Source: Oscillospiraceae bacterium | GTDB lineage: Bacteria > Bacillota > Clostridia > Oscillospirales > Ruminococcaceae | Reading direction: 5' to 3' | NCBI GenBank assembly: GCA_031280965.1 | Contig: JAITFZ010000014.1 | Coordinates: 62,001-126,000, forward strand | DNA: 64,000 nucleotides | Shown: piece after piece, positions 52,034-60,403 of the stretch | Numbering within the stretch: position 1 is the stretch's first letter | How the letters are laid out: every line of letters begins with the position of its first letter | Made by a program: the position numbers and the translations under genes | Notes under the pieces: generated by a model | The model's input: only the letters and a program-made list of their open reading frames with translations | Databases searched by the model: none | Told to the model about the DNA's origin: nothing

Positions 52034-52080
52034 TATAAGTTAACAGGGAACGGTTTAAAACCGTTCCCTGTTAACTTATA
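52034..52080. terminator. Near-perfect 47-nt palindrome (23-bp arms), probable bidirectional terminator
   Basis: TATAAGTTAACAGGGAACGGTTT-a-AAACCGTTCCCTGTTAACTTATA. Confidence 0.7.
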
Positions 52081-52104
52081 CGTTCAAGATTAACGCCTAA
52101 GAAT

Positions 52105-53688
52105 TTAACAATTATACATCTCGAATAAATTAGGCGGGAGCTTTTCGTTATAAGCAAGACGATAAGCAAGACGCGCCAACCTTTCGCCTATATCGCGTTT
52201 ATTCTGCGGGTGCAGGTCGTTGTATTCGCCGAGGTCATAACCTAAGGCAAGTCCGGTTTTCGGCAGTTCAAGGCACAGCTTCTGCTGTTCACGGAGCTTT
52301 TCCCAGTGTGCGCCGTGTTCGCTGTCGTGACTGCCGGTATATTCATAGTACACCAACTGCGTCATTATAAACGGCAGTTCCCTAATTCCCCGTGCTTCCC
52401 GCCAGCCGTTAATCATCGCGGAAAGCTTTTCGGCGTAACGTCCGGGATTCCCCGTGTCAGACTCGCCCTGATACCAGATTACGCCCTTAACCGCAGTGTT
52501 CATGAGCGGCGAAATCATACCGTTGAACAGTCCGGTCGGCTTATAATTAAAGAAAGTCATCGGCGCCTGATTTTCTGTTTCCGCGCCCTGCCGGCGTTTC
52601 CAAACACCGCCTATATCAAGCGTGCGTCTTTCGGTCGCGAGGAAGTAATTCTTGCCGGCCGCGAATTCACCATACCCGCCGAAGCACAGCAGTCTTATTG
52701 CAATAACACATCTGCCTTCAGGCAGTGTGAACTGATAATCACGTGGCGGATAGCGGTAATAGGTCGTGCCGATTTTCTCGCCGTTCACAAATACTTCGTC
52801 CATATCTATAGCTGTTCCGAGGAAGATGCTCGCGGGCTTTCCCCATAACTCTTCAGGTAAGTCAATCGTCTTGCGATACCAGTATGAACCCGATTTATGC
52901 ACGGGCTTGTGAATATTTATTTCCTCCCAGTCAGAATCATCATAATCCGCACCCGCCCAGCTTTCTCTAAAGCCGAGGTCGCTTTCGCCAAGCTGTTTGT
53001 GATAATCCTGCGAGTACTTTTCATAATCACCGAGGGTTTTTTTTATGTATTCGGGGTCTTTGCACTTTTCGGCTTCGGCAAGCTCATTTGTCAAGCCCAA
53101 ATCCTCAAGCATTTCGCGGCTCATCCACGCAGTAACAGGCGTTCCGCCGACAGCCGATGCAAGCAGTCCGATAGGGATTTTGTAACGCTCATGAAGCTTT
53201 TTTGCGAAGAAGTAGCCCACCGCCGTGAAGTTTGCAATAACTTCCGGCGAAAACGCTTCCCACTTGCTTTCGGATAAGCTGAATTCATCTGAAGGCGCGT
53301 TGAAATTATGCACCTGCGGGACTTTAAATTGCCGAATCATAGGGTTTTGTGCCGCCGCATCGTCAGGGTAATTATGGCGGACACGGGAAAGCCAAAGCTC
53401 CATGTTCGACTGCCCCGAGCAGAGCCAAACATCGCCGATTAATATATCTCCGACAATAATTACTTCGCCGTTTGAACTGATTTTCATTTCAAGCGGTTCG
53501 CTGCACGCCTCAAATTCACCGAGAGAGCAAAGCCAGAAGCCGTTCCCGTCGGCGGTCGCGGTTACGGCAACGCCGTTGAAGCTGATTTCAACAGCTTCAT
53601 TCGGGTTGCAATATCCGCGGATTTTTATCTCTGTGTTTCTTTGCAGAATCATGCTGTTTGAAATGAGGGGTGATAATTTCAAGCTCAT
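52105..53688 (-). CDS. Sialate O-acetylesterase-like SGNH hydrolase
   Basis: DVWLCSGQSNMELWLSR; AVKGVIWYQGESDTGN; DLHPQNK. Confidence 0.92.
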   Translation of the reverse strand: MSLKLSPLISNSMILQRNTEIKIRGYCNPNEAVEISFNGVAVTATADGNGFWLCSLGEFEACSEPLEMKISSNGEVIIVGDILIGDVWLCSGQSNMELWLSRVRHNYPDDAAAQNPMIRQFKVPQVHNFNAPSDEFSLSESKWEAFSPEVIANFTAVGYFFAKKLHERYKIPIGLLASAVGGTPVTAWMSREMLEDLGLTNELAEAEKCKDPEYIKKTLGDYEKYSQDYHKQLGESDLGFRESWAGADYDDSDWEEINIHKPVHKSGSYWYRKTIDLPEELWGKPASIFLGTAIDMDEVFVNGEKIGTTYYRYPPRDYQFTLPEGRCVIAIRLLCFGGYGEFAAGKNYFLATERRTLDIGGVWKRRQGAETENQAPMTFFNYKPTGLFNGMISPLMNTAVKGVIWYQGESDTGNPGRYAEKLSAMINGWREARGIRELPFIMTQLVYYEYTGSHDSEHGAHWEKLREQQKLCLELPKTGLALGYDLGEYNDLHPQNKRDIGERLARLAYRLAYNEKLPPNLFEMYNC

Positions 53689-53708
53689 AGGTTTCTCCTT
53701 TTACATTC

Positions 53709-54740
53709 TCATGTCCCGATAATCGTATCTGCAATCAGCACAATCATCATAATCAGCACAAACGGATTCTCCGCGACCATCCGCAACCTGTCTGCCGCCG
53801 GTATGAACGGGTTGCGGTTCTCGGTTTTAAACCGCCCTTTAACGCAAAAGTATATTAAGATGACTGCTCCGAGAGCAAGCATACCATACGGGAAAAGGTT
53901 CGCAATCAGCGTTAATAGCGGATTTTCCGCAGTATCGGCTTTCGCAAAAAACTGCGAAAGCAATATAGCAAACACGTTGTTGATTATATGCAGGGCAATT
54001 GCGGGTTTTACGGAGTTGGCTCTAACCGCGACTATTCCGTAAATCAAACCGCCCATTGTTGTGTAAAGGAACTGCGTGAAGTTTCCGTGGAAGAAACCGA
54101 AAAGCAGTGCGGTTATAATCACCGCCTGAAAATCGCCGTAACGCCGCAAAGGTACGAGCAGTAAATGACGGTAAATTAATTCTTCAAGCACCGGGCTTAT
54201 CAGCCCTACCATAATCAGCATGATTATGACCTCGGCGGCGGTTTGCGGCATTACGCCCTCAAACACATCGCGCAGTCCGCCACCCCCGAAAACAGGTTGC
54301 AAAAGATAGGCGACAAGGTGCGAAATAAAGCTTGCTATTATGCTGAGGGCATAACTTGCGATAAAAATAGGTACAAGCCAACTCATTTTAAATTCGTAAG
54401 GAAGCCCTTGCTTCTTAAACGTCATCTTATCCTTAAAAGCAAACCCGAAGAGCAAAAACGAAGGCACAAAAATAACCAAATGACTTAAAAACCAAATTAA
54501 AAAATAAAAGAAATTTTGTTCAAGTGCGCTCACAGTCACTGTTTCGGTCGCCTCCGCCGTAACTTCCGGCGCGGAAGACAATGCAAGGTTGATTATGTAA
54601 ACCAACAGTCGCGGAATAACAGTCGCCGCAATTACAGTCACGGCAAGCAGAAACAACAGCTTTTTGAAGTCTTTGATTTCGTTTTGCTTCAGCTCATCGC
54701 TATTGCCGACAACTGCTTCGTTTTCATTAAATTCTGTCAA
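53709..54740 (-). CDS. CPBP-family intramembrane metalloprotease
   Basis: ISPVLEELIYRHLLLVPLRRYGD; LLFGFFHGNFTQFLYTTMGGLIYG; AIALHIINN. Confidence 0.93.
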   Translation of the reverse strand: MTEFNENEAVVGNSDELKQNEIKDFKKLLFLLAVTVIAATVIPRLLVYIINLALSSAPEVTAEATETVTVSALEQNFFYFLIWFLSHLVIFVPSFLLFGFAFKDKMTFKKQGLPYEFKMSWLVPIFIASYALSIIASFISHLVAYLLQPVFGGGGLRDVFEGVMPQTAAEVIIMLIMVGLISPVLEELIYRHLLLVPLRRYGDFQAVIITALLFGFFHGNFTQFLYTTMGGLIYGIVAVRANSVKPAIALHIINNVFAILLSQFFAKADTAENPLLTLIANLFPYGMLALGAVILIYFCVKGRFKTENRNPFIPAADRLRMVAENPFVLIMMIVLIADTIIGT

Positions 54741-55114
54741 TTTTTATCCCCCGCTTCCGCAATCGCTCCAGCTTAACTATAATAAATAATTCTAAATAAC
54801 AGTATAAGCGGTATGAAGTATTTTGTCAAGCCCGATGAAGCGAATCCTTTCGTCGGGGACATGAAAATGGCTTGCAGAATTAACTCAGTTTTTCATGCGT
54901 CAGCCGTATCACTTTTACAAATTATCATCAAAACCGCTTCCGTAATTTGGTAATATCGCTGATTTTTTCATTTTCCGTGACACGCTTATTAATAATACCT
55001 TGAATTATACTTTTCTTTATGTTATTATAGTTGTGTAATACTATTTGGCACACTGTATCTTGATGTTTTGATTATGGCGTGCCGTAATTTTACTTTGAAA
55101 GGAAATTTATTGGC

Positions 55115-55744
55115 ATGGCAGACGATGTAAAAATCACCGCAACAGTAATACCTGCGGCAACGACAGCAGCTAAATCCGCACCCGTTGAAAAGACTCCCCA
55201 AAAAGCAGCAGTTAAGGTTGCTCCTAAAGCGAAGGCGGCACCGAAAGCAAAGGCGGCAGCTCCGAAAGCTAAAGCTGCACCAAAAGCAAAGGCGGCGGCT
55301 CCGAAAAGCGCGGCGGCTAAGGTTGCAACGAAACCTGCGGCTAAGAAACCGGCAGTTAAAAAAGCGCCTGTTAAGGCAGAACCCGTTAAAGGCAAACCCG
55401 GCAGAAAAAAAGCCGCTCCTTCTCTTGACGTCGTAACTGCGGCGCTTTGGAAGAAAATCGCGAAATCAAGCGTTAAGAGCGTTGAGGCTCCTGTTGCAAT
55501 TCAGGTAATCATTAACGATTTAGGTACCTTCTTCGTGGCAATCAAGGACGACGGCGACGGCAAAAAGGCGCACATCATTCAGGCGGTTTACGATGACCGC
55601 GACGGCACGCTTGAAACCTCCTATGATGAAATCATGAAAATCGCAAAGGGCAAGTATGATTTCTTAGATGCAATCAAAAAAGGCATCGTGCGTTACCAGG
55701 GCGACCTCAGAAAAGCTTTTGTACTCGCAAACTTATTTAAATAA
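55115..55744 (+). CDS. Histone-H1-like Lys/Ala/Pro-rich protein with conserved C-terminal domain (DUF6465-like)
   Basis: KAAPKAKAAAPKAKAAPKAKAAAPK repeats, AT-hook-like KGKPGRKK, C-term SVEAPVAIQVIINDLGTFFVAIKDDGDGKKA. Confidence 0.8.
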   Translation: MADDVKITATVIPAATTAAKSAPVEKTPQKAAVKVAPKAKAAPKAKAAAPKAKAAPKAKAAAPKSAAAKVATKPAAKKPAVKKAPVKAEPVKGKPGRKKAAPSLDVVTAALWKKIAKSSVKSVEAPVAIQVIINDLGTFFVAIKDDGDGKKAHIIQAVYDDRDGTLETSYDEIMKIAKGKYDFLDAIKKGIVRYQGDLRKAFVLANLFK

Positions 55745-55767
55745 TACAAACGCAGATTTTATTTAAC

Positions 55768-55789
55768 GGTGCGCTGAGAACAGCGCACC
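55768..55789 (+). terminator. Hairpin GGTGCGCTG-agaa-CAGCGCACC
   Basis: 9-bp perfect stem. Confidence 0.55.
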
Positions 55790-55813
55790 CTACATTTTTA
55801 AAGGAGCGGATTT

Positions 55814-56131
55814 ATGGCGGATAATTTCGGGGTGCGCGTATTTGAGCTTGTGCGGGAAATCCCGTGCGGCTTTGTTTCGACCTACGGCGATATCGCCTTA
55901 GCGGCGGGCAGACCCCGCGCTGCGCGGATTGTCGGCTATACTCTGCACCGTAACGATGACCCGGAAACAACTCCGTGCCATCGCGTGGTGTTTAAGGACG
56001 GTTCATTAGCCGCCGGCTACGTCTTCGGCGGCAGGGATGTTCAGCGCGAAATCTTAGCGAAGGAAGGCGTTGTTTTTACTGAGGACGGGCGGGTTGACAT
56101 GAAAGTTTGCAGGTTCTTGCGTAATTCGTAA
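55814..56131 (+). CDS. MGMT-family (O6-alkylguanine alkyltransferase-like) DNA-binding protein
   Basis: VPCG-like IPCGFVSTYGDIALAAGRPRAARIVG..TTPCHRVVFKDGSLA. Confidence 0.88.
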   Translation: MADNFGVRVFELVREIPCGFVSTYGDIALAAGRPRAARIVGYTLHRNDDPETTPCHRVVFKDGSLAAGYVFGGRDVQREILAKEGVVFTEDGRVDMKVCRFLRNS

Positions 56132-56139
56132 AATTATGC

Positions 56140-56168
56140 TTGACATTCCCGAAAACTTAATGTATAAT
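56140..56168 (+). promoter_or_regulatory. Consensus sigmaA promoter for rpmH operon
   Basis: TTGACA-17 nt-TATAAT. Confidence 0.85.
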
Positions 56169-56253
56169 GATAGGGCTATACTATAAATTGGAGAAGCCCG
56201 TTGCAAAGCAACGGTATTGGGAACCGCGGTTCGCGGTTTGGAGGGGAAATTAA

Positions 56254-56388
56254 ATGAAAAGGACATACCAGCCTAAAAAGCGTCAAAGGCTAAGAGAACA
56301 CGGCTTCAGGAAAAGAATGGCTACCCGTGCGGGCAGAAAAATACTGGCGAGAAGACGCGCAAGGGGCAGAGATACTCTCTCGTACTAA
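56254..56388 (+). CDS. rpmH: 50S ribosomal protein L34
   Basis: [44 protein letters not shown]; not in ORF track. Confidence 0.97.
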   Translation: MKRTYQPKKRQRLREHGFRKRMATRAGRKILARRRARGRDTLSY

Positions 56389-56814
56389 ATGAACGATAAC
56401 TTTCTGCCGAAAAGCGGCAGTATCGGGCGCGGGGAGTTGCCTTCGCAAAAGCTCCCGGCTCAGCGAAAAAACTACGTAAGCGTCAGTGAGAACAGGGAAT
56501 TTCAATATCTGTTCAAAAAAGGGGAAAACTTAGTCACCTACGCCTTTGTCTGTTATTATAAGCCGAACCGGCGGCGAACCAACCGTCTCGGCGTTACAGC
56601 GTCGAAAAAAATCGGCAACGCGGTAAAACGTAACCGCGCAAGGCGGATTATAAAAGAAGCGTTCCGCCTTGCTAACCCTCTTTTCATAGAAAAAACGGAC
56701 AAGCGTCACGATTTTGTGTTCGTGGCGAGAGGCAAGACACCCGAACTTGGCTCAAAACAGATTTACGGACTTTTGATAAAACAACTATTGCCGCGGTTGC
56801 CGGGCCGGCAATGA
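56389..56814 (+). CDS. rnpA: Ribonuclease P protein component
   Basis: NRLGVTASKKIGNAVKRNRARRIIKEAFR; ORF start abuts rpmH stop. Confidence 0.95.
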   Translation: MNDNFLPKSGSIGRGELPSQKLPAQRKNYVSVSENREFQYLFKKGENLVTYAFVCYYKPNRRRTNRLGVTASKKIGNAVKRNRARRIIKEAFRLANPLFIEKTDKRHDFVFVARGKTPELGSKQIYGLLIKQLLPRLPGRQ

Positions 56815-56856
56815 CTTTTACCGTCACAGCGGGACGGTCAGCCGCTTTTTAAGTAT

Positions 56857-57111
56857 ATGAAATATGTATTCATCGCTTTTATCAAGCTGTACAGAATAAC
56901 TCTGTCAAAAATAATACCGCCTTCCTGCCGCTTTACGCCAAGCTGCTCTGTCTACGCTATTACAGCGTTGGAGCGCTTCGGTGCTGTCAAAGGCGGCTAT
57001 TTGTCGTTAAAACGCATCATCAGGTGCAACCCGTTTTCGCTTGGCGGAGAGGATACCGTGCCGTTGATTTTTTCATGGCGCAAAATAATAAAAGAAGGTG
57101 AAACATCATAG
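56857..57111 (+). CDS. yidD: Membrane protein insertion efficiency factor YidD
   Basis: LYRITLSKIIPPSCRFTPSCSVYAITALERFGAVKGGYLSLKRIIRCNPF. Confidence 0.96.
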   Translation: MKYVFIAFIKLYRITLSKIIPPSCRFTPSCSVYAITALERFGAVKGGYLSLKRIIRCNPFSLGGEDTVPLIFSWRKIIKEGETS

Positions 57112-58469
57112 AATTCCTATATTCGTTACTCGGCACACCGCTCGGCTATATTATGTGGCTTTTATACCTATTAGTCAACGACTTCGGCTGGGCTGTTGTT
57201 TTATTTACGCTGATTGTAAAAGCGATTAGTTTCCCGCTGACGTTGAAACAGCAGAAAAACATGGCGTTTTCTCAGCTTTTTACCCCGCGGGTTCAGGAAA
57301 TTCAAAAGAAATACCGCGGCAACCAGCAGAAAATGCAGGAGGAAATGGCGAAGCTTCAAAAAGAAGGCTATAACCCTGTCGGCGGTTGCGGCCCGATGAT
57401 TCTTACAATGATTATCCTCTTCGGCGTTATTGACGTGGTTTATAAGCCAATGACGCACATGGAACGCTTTGACAGCGAAACAATTACGACCATACAGGAA
57501 TTAGGCAGGCAGGTCGAATATACGACCATAATACTTGATAACGATGAAGATTTGGCGGTTTTTCTTGAATACAGGGGAATCGCGAAACCTGCCGGACCCC
57601 GAAACGCCGAAGTTTCGGAAATTTCAAACAGTCAGCGCAAAGAAATAGGCGAATATATCTTTAATGACCTTGTGGCTTTTACGGGCTCCGCGAGCGAAAT
57701 CGGGATTTCAGATTCCGCCAGAAGTGCGATTAGGAGCGTTGAAAACCGCTACAGGAACCTTCAGAGAGAGCTTCATTCGGTTACACAATACGCACGTGCG
57801 CCGGAAGCTTTTGAAGCTTTGGCTTCCGAGGATATAAGCAAGCTTGAACGCATGAAGGACAACATAATCTTCTTAGGTTTCTTTAACCTCGGCGCGATAC
57901 CGCACTTCACTCAGCCCAATGCCCTGTGGCTGATTGGTATGCTCTGCTTTTTCTTCTCGGTTATGCAGATGGCGGTTCAGCGTTATATACAAAAGAAAAC
58001 CGTACCGAATGCGGCAAATTCAGGCATGATGAAAGCGATGCTGTTAATGGGACCGATGTTCTCGCTGATTATCGTCTTTTCCGTGCCTGCGGGCGCGGGG
58101 TTGTACTGGATGGTTTCATACATGTTCATGATTGCACAGAGTATATTTATATATAAAATTTATCCGCCCGAGAAAATGCGGGAAGAAGCGGCGGCGCGCG
58201 CCAAGGAAAAAGGCGGCTCAATTGACGTGGTAGCTAAAGTAGTAGATGTTGACGAGGATGGCAAGGAAGTAATTGTAGAAGAAAAAGTTTCCGACATGAG
58301 TGCGAAAGAGCAGAAGGAATACTACCGCAAGAAACTTGAGGCGGCGCGTAAAGCCGACCTTGAAAGATACGGCGATGTGCCGGACATTGACTTGTCGCAA
58401 TACGACAAACCCGCCGGCGAACCGCCGGAATCCAATGATGACCAAAATAATATCAGGGGAGAAAATTAA
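57108..58469 (+). CDS. yidC: Membrane insertase YidC/OxaA
   Basis: WAVVLFTLIVKAISFPLTLKQQKNM..; conserved GTPLGYIMW lies upstream of the first ATG (57153), so start is proposed at ATA 57108. Confidence 0.9.
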   Translation: MEFLYSLLGTPLGYIMWLLYLLVNDFGWAVVLFTLIVKAISFPLTLKQQKNMAFSQLFTPRVQEIQKKYRGNQQKMQEEMAKLQKEGYNPVGGCGPMILTMIILFGVIDVVYKPMTHMERFDSETITTIQELGRQVEYTTIILDNDEDLAVFLEYRGIAKPAGPRNAEVSEISNSQRKEIGEYIFNDLVAFTGSASEIGISDSARSAIRSVENRYRNLQRELHSVTQYARAPEAFEALASEDISKLERMKDNIIFLGFFNLGAIPHFTQPNALWLIGMLCFFFSVMQMAVQRYIQKKTVPNAANSGMMKAMLLMGPMFSLIIVFSVPAGAGLYWMVSYMFMIAQSIFIYKIYPPEKMREEAAARAKEKGGSIDVVAKVVDVDEDGKEVIVEEKVSDMSAKEQKEYYRKKLEAARKADLERYGDVPDIDLSQYDKPAGEPPESNDDQNNIRGEN

Positions 58470-58470
58470 T

Positions 58471-59409
58471 ATGGAAAAAAAGTTCAGCGGAAAATCACTT
58501 GAAGAAGCAAGGGCGCAGGCATATGAATTCTATGCCGGATACAGCGTAGACGAGCATGACGTATCGGTCAGCATTATTGAACAGCCTGTAAAAAAACTTT
58601 TCGGCACAAAAGGCGAATATCTTATTTCTGCGTCGGCAGACGTGCCTGAAGTTACGGCATCCGCGCCGCAAAGCGGCAATACGGCGGTCGGCGTCGGCTC
58701 GGTTCAAAGCGGCGATTATTCCAAAATCATCGCTTATATCGAGAAGATTTTGAGCGGACTCGGTGCGGACGATTTCCACATCAACGTGATTGAAAAAGAA
58801 GATGCCGCCATTCTCGACATAGTCGGCGATAAGCTCGGGATTGTAATTGGGCGCAGGGGCGAAACCTTAGACAGCCTGCAATATTTAGCCGTACTCTCAA
58901 ACAACCGTAAGAGCAGCGATAACGCGAATCACAAGCGCATTTCCGTTGACTGCAACGGCTACCGTGAAAAGCGCCGCGAAACCCTTGAAACCCTTGCGAC
59001 CCGTACTGCCAATAAAGTTTTAAAGCAGGGCAGACGTGTCACCCTTGAACCTATGAACCCGTATGAACGCCGCATTATCCACAGCAAGGTAGCGGAAGTA
59101 GGCGGTGTATTCAGCAGTTCTATAGGCGAGGAACCTTTCCGCAAGGTCGTCATCTCCGCAAATGTTCCGAAACCGAGAGGCGACCGCGATAATCGTCGCG
59201 ACAACCGCGACAGCCGCGATGACAGAGGGCGCAGGGATAACAGAGACAGACCGATTTCTTCCGGACGTTCTTATAAGCAGTCAAGCGGTTTCTCAACATC
59301 GTTCGAGCGCGAATATAAAAGAATGGCAAACCCAAGCGACGGCGTAGAAATTTCGCAGGATACCGTGGACTTTGAAAAAAATGCTTCAGTCGGAAAAATC
59401 GAACTGTAA
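58471..59409 (+). CDS. jag: RNA-binding protein KhpB/Jag (Jag-N, KH, R3H)
   Basis: SGKSLEEARAQAYEFYAGYSVDEHDVSVSIIEQPVKKLFGTKGEYLI; IVIGRRGETLDSLQYL; start at 58471 after RBS ggggag. Confidence 0.93.
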   Translation: MEKKFSGKSLEEARAQAYEFYAGYSVDEHDVSVSIIEQPVKKLFGTKGEYLISASADVPEVTASAPQSGNTAVGVGSVQSGDYSKIIAYIEKILSGLGADDFHINVIEKEDAAILDIVGDKLGIVIGRRGETLDSLQYLAVLSNNRKSSDNANHKRISVDCNGYREKRRETLETLATRTANKVLKQGRRVTLEPMNPYERRIIHSKVAEVGGVFSSSIGEEPFRKVVISANVPKPRGDRDNRRDNRDSRDDRGRRDNRDRPISSGRSYKQSSGFSTSFEREYKRMANPSDGVEISQDTVDFEKNASVGKIEL

Positions 59410-59428
59410 AATAAGGAGGATATTCATA

Positions 59429-60373
59429 ATGAAAAAAACTTTCAAGACAATAACCGCTATTTTAATAATTTTCGCGCTTGCATTTACGGCGGGCGCGACG
59501 CTCCCCGATGTGGACGTAGGCAGAGAAATAACGGTTGTGCCGGCTTACTTTTCTATAGGAGACGACATAGTAAAAAAAGCCGGTATTACATTAACGCGGC
59601 CTCGGTTTAATTTAATCAAAGCTGATTTAGAAAATGAGTGGTGGATAGATGTCTCCGAGCTTACCTTTGAAAATATAACCGATTATACAATTGCCCGGGC
59701 AGCTTATTATAATACCGAAACCGTGAGGAGCCTTGAAGCCGATATTATCGAGCTTCTCGGCGACCCGTTTTTCGGGTTTATGCTTGCGGATTTCGCGCCA
59801 GACTTTTTCGACTGGCTGCGACACCGCAGAATAGCGGCGGGTACAGGAATTCCAAAGCTAAACGGATTTGACATTGCTTTGGAAGTGAGAGTCCCGTTTA
59901 CGCATAACGTGGGTTATATTGAAAATTTACACGGCGGCAGTTTTGATGTACTGCTTGAAATTCCTGAAGAAATGCGCGGCGAATATGATTATTTTATTTT
60001 CGGTATAAAACCGGGAGACGATTATGATAGCTTCGGTCTTTTTTTCCTAACAGTAAATAACGGGAATGCTTTAGATGTTATTGACGAATTGTATATTGCC
60101 GCAACTTTGAAAAATCCGGGAGGATTTTGGCTGGCGGCTTTCCCGAAAGCATCTTCGGAACCGTACATAATCGGCGATGTTAATAACGATGGTTTTGTTG
60201 ACAGTTCGGACGCGCTTGAAATCCTTAAATACGAAATAGGCTTGCCGAACGTCATCGAAGGCAACCCCCGCGCAATGGCGGCGGCTGACGTAAACGGAGA
60301 CGGAAGCATAGATTCCTCGGACGCACTTGAAATATTGAAGTATGAAATTGGTCTTCCGAGCGTTTTCGGATAA
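59429..60373 (+). CDS. Secreted dockerin type I protein, N-terminal domain unknown
   Basis: Signal peptide; DVNNDGFVDSSDALEILKYEIGLPNV...DVNGDGSIDSSDALEILKYEIGLPSV. Confidence 0.88.
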   Translation: MKKTFKTITAILIIFALAFTAGATLPDVDVGREITVVPAYFSIGDDIVKKAGITLTRPRFNLIKADLENEWWIDVSELTFENITDYTIARAAYYNTETVRSLEADIIELLGDPFFGFMLADFAPDFFDWLRHRRIAAGTGIPKLNGFDIALEVRVPFTHNVGYIENLHGGSFDVLLEIPEEMRGEYDYFIFGIKPGDDYDSFGLFFLTVNNGNALDVIDELYIAATLKNPGGFWLAAFPKASSEPYIIGDVNNDGFVDSSDALEILKYEIGLPNVIEGNPRAMAAADVNGDGSIDSSDALEILKYEIGLPSVFG

Positions 60374-60403
60374 TATGTTAAAAAATTTATTAGGAGGAGC
60401 ATC

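Noticed and set aside
55090-55395. 101-aa minus-strand Ala/Phe/Gly-rich hydrophobic ORF
   Set aside because: Shadow of the Lys/Ala repeat of the H1-like gene on the other strand
55745-56260. oriC upstream of rpmH
   Set aside because: No DnaA-box cluster or AT-rich unwinding region visible and no dnaA gene adjacent
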